From contig JAJEKV010000276.1 in the NCBI GenBank assembly GCA_021234155.1, positions 372,001 through 436,000 on the forward strand: 64,000 bases of DNA, given 5' to 3'. The translations under genes and the position numbers were made by a program. Positions 34,780 to 46,525 of this stretch are shown in pieces (the stretch's first letter is position 1; every line of letters begins with the position of its first letter). Below the pieces are notes generated by a model. It did not search any database and had not been told where the DNA came from. It saw only the letters and a list, made by a program, of their open reading frames with translations. This DNA is from Isoetes taiwanensis (Eukaryota; Streptophyta; Lycopodiopsida; Isoetales; Isoetaceae).

Positions 34780-37700
34780 GTTTGAACGGAATCCCTTTTA
34801 CCGGTTCTTTTGCTTTCGATCTTAAGGATTTTTTATCCATATTGGCGATTCCATCTCTCGTGGAGGAGGTTTCATCCTTATTATAGCAGGTCCGGCCAAC
34901 TTGTTCAAGTATGCCGGCGATTCGGTTGGATAATAAGGAGCTCGAGGAATGGCTAGCTTCTCATGAGTCGACCTCTAGCTCAAGGGAGGAGGTCATGAAA
35001 CCTAAGATCAGCCTGCCGAGAAACATTTGATGGCACTAGATCCAAGCTCAAGGTTTTTGAACCCGATTCATCTTGTTATTGGCTCTCCACCCTCATAGGT
35101 ATCCCTGAGGATAGAGAAACAGGTGGGACTAGTTGTCTCTCTTCTTTACAGGTCAGCCTTGAGTTGGTTTGCCCCTATTTGGAGAAAGGGGCTCCCGAGT
35201 TGCAAAATTTTGCTTTATTCGGTCTGAGCTTCGAGGCATACTTTGGAGACACCGATCGTCCAGACTGTGATCCACAAAACTTTGCAATCTAAGGCAAGGC
35301 TCTCATCCGGCCGGTATATGCATCGAATTTTCGTCAAGTGCGGTGAATGCTGCACGGGATGATGTTACACTTCGAGATTGTTTCCGAAGGGGGCCAAAGA
35401 TATGCTGTTGTCTATGGAGGACCCTCAGACTTTGGAAGAAGCCATCAGATTTGTGGTTCGATGTGATAATCGGCTCTTCGAACGTAGGCAGGAGAGACAT
35501 AGTCGGGTCTTCCCAATCACATAAGCGCCTGTAGCTACGCCTTCCTCGGTTTCATCTGTAGAATCCAACAGATCCAGACCTGAGCCTATGTAGATTGATC
35601 GGGTAGTCGAGGGACCTTTATCGCTTGTAGAAGCAGCATCGGAGAGAGGCTAATCTTTGCCTCTACTGTGGAGGAACTGGTCATATTGCTCGTGGATGCC
35701 CTTGAAGCGCCCAAATCAGTCGAAAACTCGTTCAAGCCCCGTTCGGGTAGTAGGAGTCTCTCGACGGTTGCCTAACATTCCTTCAACTCCTCCCACATGT
35801 GACGAAGGTTTTATTTCCTCGGACAAGGTCAGTAAAGAAGTTTTTATCTCTATTTCATTGGAGTCGGAAGATAGGAGGATAGAGATGATGGCGCAACTTG
35901 ATTGTGGTGCGAATGCCTGCTTCATGGAATGTTCGCTACTAAGCACGCCATTCCTAGAAGCAGCGTCAAGCATCCTAGCTCTGTTAATGTGATTGATGGA
36001 CGTGACATCTCTTCAAGCGCGATCCGCGAGAATGTCTTTATACCTCTTCGCGTTTTGTTGAGGGAGCTTCTTGTAGCATTTCCTTCAATCTCATTGCTAG
36101 CCCACATCGCCCGGTGGTCTTGGGTCTGCATACGGCTCGAGCTACATAGTCCGCAGATTGATTGGCATACTAGATCCTTTCGGTTTTGCTAGTTCGAGCT
36201 CTAGTTTTAGTTCATTTGTAGTTCAGGCCTCTGCATCAATATCTACCCCGGTCCATACAATATCGTGGACTCGATTACGTCCTTGCTATTCTGTTTTACG
36301 TTTCCCGCGTCCGATTTGGCTCTTCTACGCTCGGTTCATGTCACCGATTCTGACCATATTCTAGATGATGTCCGGCTCGGTTCTTGTTCCGGTTCTGCTC
36401 GGTTCTGCTCGGTTCTGTCCGGTTGCTCCTACTTACGCTCCTATTCACGCTCTCTCGCTCATGTGCTTGATCACCCCATACGTAGAGGCTTCGCCGCCCT
36501 CAACTCGTATCTGAAGATCTCTCTTGAAGTTTATTAAATCTGGTAGGCAAGATTCGGATCAGCATTTGCAATCAAGTCCATCCGCCCGACTAGCTCGCTC
36601 GAAGCGTCGCTCCTATTCTTCCCGATAAAGTACAAGGATTTTGGCGATGTTTTTGATAAGGTCAAAGCCAGCAAGCTTCCAGAGCATCGTTCTTATGACT
36701 GCCCCATTGATCTTTAGCCAGGGACGACCCCGCCATTTGGCCCTATCTATAGCTTGTCGCCAATAGAATTGGAGACTTTGCGGACCTATATCGAGGAGAA
36801 TCTTGCAACTGGATTTATTCGACATTCTCAGTCACCCGCAGGAGCTGCCATCTTCTTTGTTTTCAAGAAGGATGGTTTTTTGCGGCTGGTTATGGATATC
36901 GCGGCCTCAACAAGATCATTGTGCATAATCGTATCCTCTTCCTCTGATTCCAGAGTTACTTGAGCAGCTACAAGGTGCACGATACTTCACGAAAATTGAT
37001 CTTCGAGGTGCCTATAATCTTATCCGCATTAGGGAAGGTGATGAGTGGAAGACAGCCTTTCGTACTCGGTATGGTCATTTTGAGTATACCGTCATGCTTT
37101 CGGCCTTACCAATGCTCCAGCGGTCTTTCAGCACATGGCTAACGATGTTTTTCGGGACTTTTTGGATATTTTTATTATCGTCTATCTAGATGATATTCTG
37201 GTTTATTCGAAGACTTTGGAGGAGCATGAAGAACATGTCGGGAAGGTCCTTGAAGCTAAAAAGGAACATGGACTTTATGGCATTTGGAGAAGTGTCGATT
37301 CGAAAGCGGGACAATGTCGAATTTCTAGGCTATCGCATCACATCTCAAGGTATTACCATGGATCTAGAAGGTCGGCCACAGTTCTTGATTGGGAAACACC
37401 TTCCTCGGTTAAAGATGTACAATGCTTCTTGGGGTTTGCCAATTTTTATCGCCGCTTCATCAAGGACTATTCGAAATCGTCTTGCCTTTGACACGTCTCA
37501 CCAGGAAGGATGTTCTTTTTAAGTGAACAATTGAAGCAGAATCAGCATTCATCACTCTAAAGCATGCTTTTACTGCAAAGCACATGTTCTTGCACCGGCC
37601 GGATCTGGCGTCCCCATATTCTCGAAGGCGATGCATCCAGTTTTTGCTCTTGGCGACATCTTGTGTAAAGAGGGGATGATCATGATTTGCACCGATCGCC

Positions 37701-39040
37701 TATCATTCCGAAAGTTCGGTTTGTAGAAATCAACTAACCTATTTACGATAAAGAACTTTTGGCGATTGTTGTCTCTTTTCAGGAGTGGCGACGATTTCTT
37801 GAGGGTTCTTCTCATAAGGTGACTGTGTATACAGACCATCGCAATCTAGATTATTTTTAGTGCGCTTTCGAGTTCTTAATCATTCGTCGGGCTCGGTGGC
37901 ATACGTGGTGCTATCCCACTTTGATTTCATCATCAAGTTTGTTTGGCATGCTTCAAGAAAAACCGGATGCTCTTTTCGCGGATCTTATTTCGAACCTAAG
38001 GCGGGGAGCCAGCATTTGATCAGCAATCACAGGTTATTCTAGGACCAGATCGTTTACAACTCATGACCATCACTTTGTTCGAGGAGCCTCATGATACATC
38101 CTTGTTGGAGTTTATTCGTGCATCTCTTTCTTCTGATCCATTGGTGCAGGACATAATATCACAGCTTGGCTCAGCATCATCTTCCCGACAAATGAGGTTG
38201 GACTATGATCATTTTGAAGTTCGAGATGGACTTCTATTTCATGATGGATTCCTATATATTCCGGATGGTGCGCCTCGACTTCAAGTTCTGTAGTCCTGTC
38301 ATGATTCTCCTCTCGCCGGCCATTTTGGCATTATCAAGACTCTGGAACTTATTGCTCGAGATTATTGGTGGCTAGGTCTCCGTCTGCACTGTTGAGACTT
38401 TTGTACGCTCATGTGATATTTGCTATCGTGCAAAAGCTCCCAAGCACCGCCCACATGGCCTGCTTCAGCCTTTACCAGTTCCAGCCGGTTCTTGGAAGAG
38501 TATTTCGGTGGATTTTATTGTCGAACTTCCATTCTCCCAGGGCCATGACGCCATCCTTGTTGTTGTTGATCATTTTTTCAAGATGGCACATTTCATTCCT
38601 TGTAGCACTTCTATCTCCAGTGAAGCCACAACGGTTCTCTTGCTTCGAGAGGTGGTTCAACTCCATGGCTTACCAGATAACATTGTCAGTGACCGCGGCC
38701 CTCAGTTTGTTGCTAGCTTTTGGAAGCGTCTATTGCAACTCTTGCATATGGAACGTTCGCTCTCTTCCAGACATCACCCAGAAACCAATGGGTTGGTGGA
38801 GCGCACTAATCAAACACTTGAGCAGTATTTGCGATGCTTCATCAATTATCAGCAGGATGACTGGGTTGATTGGCTACCGCTGGCAGAATTTGCTTACAAT
38901 AATTCTGTCCATGCCTTCATATGCCAGACTCCGTTCTTTATTAATTTCGGCATGCATCCCCGGTGGTCTTTCACTGCTCCTGGATATGACTCAGTTAATC
39001 ACAGTGCCAAGGATATGACATAGTTGGAAGATGACACCAA
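34780..39040 (+). pseudogene. Chromovirus gag-pol, forward part (gag to integrase core), degenerate
   Basis: Order along the strand: gag capsid-like region (about 35020-35290, FEAYFGDTDR); zinc knuckle CLYCGGTGHIARGC (35655-35697); aspartic protease around 35885 (LDCGANACFM, where DSG or DTG is usual); reverse transcriptase 36750-37260 with [15 protein letters not shown] and the catalytic [10 protein letters not shown] at about 37178; RNase H about 37740-37860 ([19 protein letters not shown]); integrase 38060-39040 with HDSPLAGHFG, the Asp of VVVDHF, SDRGPQF, and Glu in NGLVERTNQ. Frames change many times, so it is dead. The sequence stops matching pol at about 39040; the missing tail is at 46525-45973 in reverse. 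Confidence 0.85.
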
Positions 39041-42000
39041 GGGACTAACACTCGAGCCGACGCCGCATTCGTGGTAGGGCAAAGCCCCATTGGGCACGTG
39101 CCGGGAGTATTGTCTATAACTGGCGGATAGCTGGTATGTGGAAAACTTTTCCTAGATCTTGAAGGGACTAACAGGCTCAAGAGAACAACTTGATGATCTT
39201 TTGGAACCAAGGTCACAAAATGCAAATGGCCAAAGACCCTCAAAGGCACTAACGAGACACTAAGAATCTATGACAAAGAGTGAGTGTAGGCCCTCATAAG
39301 GGCGTCCATGAGAACCACTGAGAACCTATGAGAGCATATGGAGTAAAAGAACAAATAGAGCGACAATAAATATAAAGGACTAAAATTCATGAATGTATAC
39401 CCACATGCAAAATAGATCCAAGCACGGGATAGGGACGATAGGGACCTCAAGACTCAAGAACAATCTAGAGGACTGGACCCAAGAACCCATTATGGTAAGA
39501 GAAAGATGGAGACTGGAACAAAGAATCCAAGGGGCTTAAAGGGTACTATATGACATCATCAGAAGAAGCAGAGTTAAAAGAACAACTCGATGAACAATCT
39601 GATGATTGTTTGGGACCACCCCCCAAAAGGGGAACAGAAGAACGGGTGAGATAGCACAATGGAGGCGGTACTCATAAGAAGGAGATCCAAGACAATGGAA
39701 CAAGCAAAAACGGAGCAGGCAGATAGGGACGAATGATTGCTAGCAAAAGAAGGGGTTGGCAGGGCTATTATCGAGCCAGGGAAAACGATAGCCAAATTGA
39801 TTCCAAATTGATTAAAATTGATTCTGGGAGGAACAAAAAGACTGCCAAAAAAACAAGGCAGATAGGAGGCGATTGAGAAAGCAGGTAGACTATGCAACAG
39901 AGCCAGCGAGAATGGGGCAATGATAAGATAAGGAATCCATTAAAAAAATGGAGTGCATTCTACAAGAACAAAACCATATAAGAATGCAAGACAATCGAAA
40001 TCAAGCACCACTACAACATGTACAAATTCGAAATGATGCAACAATGTTTGCAAATTCAAAATGCAGGCTGAAAAAAGAATGTCGTGTGAACATCATGCAG
40101 GACAAACACCAAACAAACTCTTTTCCGCGTGTGCAAAGAAATAAAGTCACTTGTGGGAGCATGATGGGAAATAATGCACAGAGTAAGAGAAGGACTCTAC
40201 CTCAAAAGGATTGGGGCAAACTAGAACCACTAGCGGGCAGCACTAAGTAGAAACAGCAAAGGCACTCATAGAGAAGATGGATAAGATAGGCACCAAGGAA
40301 TACATGGGAGCATTAACTACAGGCAATGCAGGCTTTTAAGTGCTGCAACACCTCAACTGGCATTCATTACAATAAGTGCGAACCTGAACACAACTGCAAG
40401 GGTGGAACAATATTCCTCATAAGTTATCTTCATCCTATCGCAATGTTTTAGTGTATTCGCGCTACGCGCGACGTAGCAGTCCTTTAGTGTATTCGCGCTA
40501 TGCGTGACGAATAGGGCAAAATAGACCGAATGGAGGAAAGTGCAAATTTGGTTGACGAGAGTAATCCAACAACTGAGATCAACAATAATAAAAAAGGCTA
40601 AGCAAGGTGGATGAACAACTAGGGTCAACATAGTAAAACGACATGATGATTGGACACCACCAGAGCAAAAAAGGACTACGATGAGTCAAGAAGCGGACAA
40701 AGGAGGGGGTCAAGATAATAGAAGAGCAAAGACGTTTCAAGGGATACAATGAACGAATAGAGAGGAAAGGGGCAAAACGCAAGATGAAAAAAGAGAGAAA
40801 TAGAGGATTATAATGAAATGGATGGAATAAGGGATCAGGAATAAAGAAACAGAGCAAATTGGGACAAAGGAGCTAAGGTCACAAGTGCAAATATCTAAAA
40901 AGCCCTCAAAGGCATTAACGAGAGACTAAGAATCTATGATAAAAGAGAGAGTATGGGCCCTGATAAGGGCATCCATGAGAACATATTAGAAAGAAGCATG
41001 CACTTACCTACCTACGCCTACACCTAGAAACAAGGCTCAAGAAGCTTAGAGCAAAAAAGGAAACCGAAACAAATGAAATGGATGGAGAAATGGGATTAAG
41101 AAAATCAGAGCACAACAAATCGGGAGATATCGAGGAATGAAAAACCAAACGAAGAGGACATCATGAGATACATGGAGTAAGAATAAATAGAGCAGTTGGT
41201 ACCACTGATGTAGCAAAGGTTGAATGGGACAAGACATTTATGCAAAATGGAAGGAATAGAATAGAATAGAATAGTTTTTTTAACGTCCACGGAGACCAAT
41301 AGGTCATGGGACCCATACAATGGGCTAGTACAATCATTACTACTAGGATTAAAAAACCCCTGCCTCGAAAGGTTTTCAAGGGAAAAACCTTTGCAGTAAT
41401 GATGATACTAGACAAGCTTAGATAATGACTACTGAGGGCTCGGTAATTGCGACGTTTATCTAGAACCTCAAGTATGTATAATGCCAAGTCATGCACGAGA
41501 TGGTGGTGAGAAGTTATTAGGCGTGGAATGGAATGCTAAGGTCGAAAAATGATTCGGACTATCTCAAAAGCGGGGCAACTTCGAGGAAAAGTATGGCTTT
41601 TATCTTCAATAACACAGCGGCAGCGGGCACATAGTCGCTTCTCGGCGGCAATTGCGGCGCTCCCATCTACAATCTCAATCAGTAGCTTGGTGGGACCCGT
41701 GCGAATTGATGCAATAGCTACAAGCTTGTTTCACGGACAATGAAAGCAAGCAAATAAGCTTGGGGCCATGGTGCCAAAGTGGGATTTATGTGTGCATGAT
41801 AATGACCGGTTTTCACTTGGGCCAAAGTAAGCTTGCGTCCCATATCTTTTGAGAAAAAGCGACCATTAAGATATTGTTACCAAAAGCTCAGGATCGAAGG
41901 CGGCAAGCATCGAGGCGGATTTCACGGTTACCTGCCATGCCGAGGGCAAACCATGTAGTACAATGCTCTTTCCAACATCGTTTCAAAGCCGAGGAGATTC

Positions 42001-42784
42001 AGCCATGGCAAGTGCAAGAAACGGGATACCTAACATCATCCATGTGGTGCACCTTGCGGATATAGTGGAGATGGCGCTTCATGGCAGAATGTTGAAGAGG
42101 CCAAAAAGAAAGAAGGAGGGAAAGTCATGAGGTAAAAGAAATACAGCAAGCATAGGGAGAACCAAATGTAACCACTGTAAGAGAATGGGGAAACGATTGT
42201 TCTTCATGTTGAATGTTGAAGGAAGAAGGAGGGAAAGTCATGAGGTAAAAGAAATAGAGCAAGCATAGGGAGAACCAAATGTAACTACAGGCAGAAGAGA
42301 ATGGGGAGAAACGAGCCACTCCTAACTAAACCAAATGGAACCATGTATGAGAGAAATAAATTAGCGATGATTGGGAACCCCATAACACGCAAAAACGAGA
42401 TTAACAAATTCCAAGAAGAAAACAATGTGAAATGGACACTCAAACGAGCATCTCTCAACTAAGAAACCTATGGTGCCAAGGACGCTACCATAGACTACAA
42501 AGATAGAAATACATGGACTAGCCAAGCAAATAATTAGACATAAAGTGAACTCACCTGTAGAAAATGCAAAAACCAAAGAGCAAATTGAAATAGATACCTA
42601 ACCATGAAAATAGTGTCTCCCAACACATCCAAGTTCCATCCTGTCGTCAAGGAGATATGATCCCCTGCCGTTTACTAAACATGCCCATGATTTGGAAACA
42701 CTTGTATGAGGTGGCATATCACTTAAGTACTTGACCAGTCCAATACTGAGGGACTTGGTGCATGGTCGAACAATATCGAACGAA
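39041..42784. other. Unassigned repetitive DNA inside the inverted segment
   Basis: No coding domain recognised. It contains a direct repeat of about 100 bases 1.67 kb apart (39209-39310 and 40872-40985, sharing GGCATTAACGAGA and ACTAAGAATCTATGA), a 50-base tandem pair at 40443-40515 (TTTAGTGTATTCGCGCTA) and a 113-base tandem pair at 42111-42330 (AAAGTCATGAGGTAAAAGAA). It may be the long non-coding part of another LTR element. Confidence 0.5.
42111..42330. repeat. Tandem duplication, period 113
   Basis: AAAGTCATGAGGTAAAAGAA begins at 42121 and 42234, each followed by AGCAAGCATAGGGAGAACC. Near-identical units. Confidence 0.8.
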
Positions 42785-44812
42785 TCATTTAGCGAATAAT
42801 AAGAGGACTAGAACATGAATAAGGGCAGAATCAGGAGCCCGATACTCTATAGATTGGAGTAGATGTTGGCGTAGAGGCAATAACTGTAGATGAATTGGGA
42901 CTAGGACTAGAGCCGGTAAAATGAAATGATCTAGCGCGCCAATCAATTTGTGGGTTATGCAACTTGAGCCAAGAAAGTCCAAAGACTACTGGCGCATGTA
43001 AGCTAGAAATAAGATTGAAGGAAATGCTACACTCCCTCTAATCGAACCCGAAGAGGTCACCTGAGGAGATCTCGCCTCCATCAATCACACAAATAGAACT
43101 AGGATGCTCAATCTTGTTTTTAGGGATGGTGAGCTTAGAAGCGAATGCACTATCCATTAAACAAATACTTGCACCATTATCAAGTTGCATCAATGCACCC
43201 AACCTCCCAACCCCTGATTCCAATGATATGGAGATAATAATTCCTTACTGATTTTATCAGATGGAATATACCTGTTATCATGTGTGGGAGGAGTCTGAAA
43301 AATGATTGCCAACCATCGAGAGACTCCTACTACTCGACCGCCCCAAGAAGTTTTCGACTAATTTGAATCGTTATGAAATACCTACGAGCAATTTGTCTGG
43401 CTCTACCACAATAAAGATATAAATTGTCTTCTCTTCAGTGCTACTTTTTGGTGCAAACAGAGACCCTCCCAAATCACAAGATCAATTTGTATAGGTACAG
43501 GGCCATTCGATCTAGAGGGCATGGGAGCCAGAAGCTGTTGTAACCACTAGTGTTCACAGAATCGGAGAGATAAAATGATTCTGTTTTCCTTGCCTATACT
43601 TAAGGAGATAGTTACCACAGGGAATCACAAGATTTATACCTCATCCAAGGTTCTGAGATCCTCCATGGTCAACAACATCTTCACATCCTCGCAAAGTCCT
43701 TTCTGAAAATATTCACGAAGAGCAGCATCATCCCAGGTAGTATCAATTGCGATTTGGAAAAATTTAGATGTATAAACCAATGCTAGATGAGAGTGTTGTC
43801 TGAGATTATTGAGTTTTGTAACTGCTATGTGCTGACGATCTGTATCCCCAAAGCATGCCTCGAGCTCAATATTAAAAGCAGTAAAATCTTGTTCGAACTT
43901 ATAATTTACTAATTGCAAGCCACATATCTTTACCAAGTGCGTTACTTATTTCCATTGGTAATATTCTTTTGCATCTTCCTCATATGCGCAATAGTTGTTA
44001 GGAGGTCCTAGAACATTCCAGAACCTATGTGCATGTGCGATACTTGACGGGTCGCGCGATCTGGACCATTGGTTTAGATATATATAAACAAGCCTTATTC
44101 TTGTCAAACAATTCTGGTTCAATGCCAGTCTTGAGCCTTCTAAATCAAGTCTTGTATTTTGCTCAGATGTATTAACTATTTTCAGTGTTCCAGCGTATGC
44201 TTCGCATATATCTCGCGTATTCCTTGCATATTTTCCTTTGTTTTCACATAGGTTCATCACAATTTGAACTGGAATCCCTTACCGGTTCTTGTCTGCTCAG
44301 AGCCTAAGTATTTCTTTATCCATATTTGGTTTTCTTTGTCTCTATGGAAGAGATTTCATCCTTATTACAATAGGTCTAGCAGCTTGGAAGTATGTCAACA
44401 GTTGCAATCGGATAATAAAGAGCTCAAAGAACGAGTTGTTGTGCATGAATCTGCCTTTAGCTTTGGAGAGGCTATCAGAGCATCCGAGAAGTTTGACGAC
44501 GCTCGTCCAAACTTCGTGGTTTTTCTAATCAGATCCAGCTTGTGATTCACCACCATCCTCATAGATATCCCATGGCCTAGAAACAAGTTGGATTAATTGG
44601 TTCTCTCCTCATAGGACCAAGTCTAAGTTTGTTCGCTTCTTTGCTAGAGAGAGGAGCCCCGGAGACTCATCACGCTACTTTTTTTGCATCTGGGTAATGA
44701 CATATTTGTATATACGAGGATAATACCCCTATGGTCTGCAACTACCTTTTTGCATCTGGGTGATGACATATTTGTATATACGAGGATAATACCCCTATGG
44801 TCATCACAGAAT
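42785..44812 (-). mobile_element. Second chromovirus copy (same family), truncated, with internal inversion
   Basis: Minus-strand pieces: LTR start TGTGATGACC at 44812 with a 69-base internal tandem duplication to about 44676; gag C-terminal half 43888-43634 (ELEACFGDTDR, TTWDDAALREYFQKGL); worn zinc knuckle near 43440; protease 43223-43038 (LMQLDNGAS, ICVIDGGEISSG); then linker homologous to 36050-36260. Plus-strand piece 43889-44675: the rest of the LTR (to TTCATCACA at about 44253), primer site and gag N-terminus. Reversing 43889-44675 restores the family order. RT onward is missing. Confidence 0.7.
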
Positions 44813-45091
44813 TTGCTATCAAAGAAGAAGCAGTATGTATACACCTTGTAAGAGAAGGCTTGTTGCATATTTAAGACTTCTGGATTGAAACATGATTCTG
44901 TTCAAGGGTTGACCATTTTATAACAACGTATTTGAGTATATTTGAGCAGCTCAATGCAAGAACTTGAGACTAAAATGAAAAGTGTTTTTTGAGATTATGC
45001 TCCCAACTCTATATGTTCACATTCTATATGTTCGTCTTGATGGAAGTGAGAATCTACGGTTGTGTTTTGACTTTTTTTATTCCTTCTACAT

Positions 45092-45333
45092 ATTATAAAC
45101 GAGGTGCCCCTTGGACTACCTCACTCCTCGGATCTATCCAGCCTATGGCCCATAACATATATTAGAGCTTCTTGGTGCCTTTTGTTTCAATTATGGTCAT
45201 TTTATATTTGGGGAAATATGATTTTGAAATATGAAATACAAGTTATCCTAAGGTTTAGATATATGATATATATACGAGTTTGCCTAAGATTTTAGAACGG
45301 AGACTCGAACCTCCACTAAAATAATTCGATATC
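45092..45333 (-). repeat. tRNA-headed repeat, remainder of copy 2, inverted
   Basis: Reverse complement matches 30656-30920, including the B-box-like GGAGGTTCGAGTCTCC and ...ACCTCGTTTA. It abuts the displaced hAT end at 45342. Confidence 0.75.
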
Positions 45334-45341
45334 TTAATAAG

Positions 45342-45449
45342 CAGTGTTGTTTATGTACCCATATTTTACATTTATATATCGTCCGTTACCTTCCTCCACC
45401 GGTACTATCATTACTATACCTATAAGTTGACAGGTCAAATTGAGCTCTT
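45342..45449 (-). mobile_element. hAT-like element, displaced right end
   Basis: CAGTGTTGTTTATGTACC (45342 onward) is the terminal repeat partner of 31104. The AAGAG duplication of the chromovirus lies at 45445-45449 on the minus strand. Flanked outside by the 8-base duplication at 45334-45341. Confidence 0.6.
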
Positions 45450-45972
45450 TGTCGGGGAACCTAAAAACAAAACAAGGAAAATCTTGAGAAATATGCAAGA
45501 AATCTGAAAAGAAAATCGCCAAGATCGGCAAAGAATCTGATATATGAGCGGGAATCAAGAGTACCATGGCCAGAAGGCAAGCAGGAACGACGAGACGATG
45601 CCTAGAAGGCTCTCAAGAGGCGTTGAACGGAATGGTTCGACAAGAAGGAGGTGCCCTCCTTATATATCTAGGCCAAGCGGTCGGGGATCGGCGCCACTCC
45701 AATGAGATCCGCCAAGTGTCGGCGCATGCATTTAGGTTCTAGAATATTCTAGAACCTCACGGATATAGTCCCACATATGACGAAGATGTGAAGAAATGTT
45801 TTCAACAAATATTGGTAGCGCACTTGTCAAGGGTGTGTGACTCGCAACTGGAAGGTTCCGAGTTCAAACTCTGTCTTGTGCAAGTACCTTTTTGCATCCA
45901 TGGGATGACTATCTTCTTTTATATATACGAGTATAATGTTCATATAATACGAATATCCGCATGGTCATCACA
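45450..45972 (-). mobile_element. Chromovirus 3' LTR, inverted
   Basis: Reads TGTGATGACC to CCCCGACA on the minus strand. It is preceded by a purine tract (CCGGGGGATGG) and followed by AAGAG. It carries the heat-shock element (45737-45754), a TATA-like CTTATATATC region (about 45660) and the tRNA-like segment. It differs from the 5' LTR by many substitutions and indels, so the insertion is old. Confidence 0.85.
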
Positions 45973-46525
45973 CCATCCCCCGGAGTACTCAAACTTGGCT
46001 TGTTCGGGTAACGTCGGTGAAACTCCGCAATTTTGTCAGGCGCATTAGTCAGATTCTCAGCAGGCTCCTAGGTTCTATCACTTGGCGAGTAACCTTCCCA
46101 ATCGACAAAGTAATACAATCGTCGACGAAGAAACTTGGAGTCCAAAATCTCTAGAACCTCGAACTCCTCATGATCATCAATCTCGACTGGTGGTGGAGGT
46201 GGAGGTACTCGATCTGGAAATAGATTCGCCATATAGGGTTCCAACAAAGACACATGGAACACTGGGTGAAGCCGAACTGATGGCGGAAGCTCAAGACGGA
46301 AAGCCACCAACTCGTTCAATGATCTGATAGGGACCTAGGCACCGGTAGTCGAGCTTGTTACAAGGGCGAGCTGTCGACAAATCCCGATGCAAGAGCCAAA
46401 CAAGATCACCAACTGCAAAATGAGGAGCGTCCTGATGGTGCTGATCTGCATGATAACAATAACATGCTTGGGCCTGGAGGAGATGGCGCTGAAGATCATC
46501 CTGGAGCATGCGGAGCTTCTCGTGC
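45973..46525 (-). pseudogene. Chromovirus integrase C-terminus and chromodomain, inverted
   Basis: Minus-strand reading: [47 protein letters not shown], then [12 protein letters not shown] and a proline-rich linker. A chromodomain follows: [20 protein letters not shown], then [15 protein letters not shown] across a one-base problem near 46085. The chromodomain targets integration to marked chromatin in Ty3/gypsy chromoviruses. The frame ends just inside the LTR. It supplies exactly the part missing after 39040. Confidence 0.85.

Noticed and set aside
38365-39018. 217-codon frame overlapping the integrase
   Set aside because: Out of frame with the integrase motifs (the frame at 38508-39023 carries D, D and E); a shadow frame.
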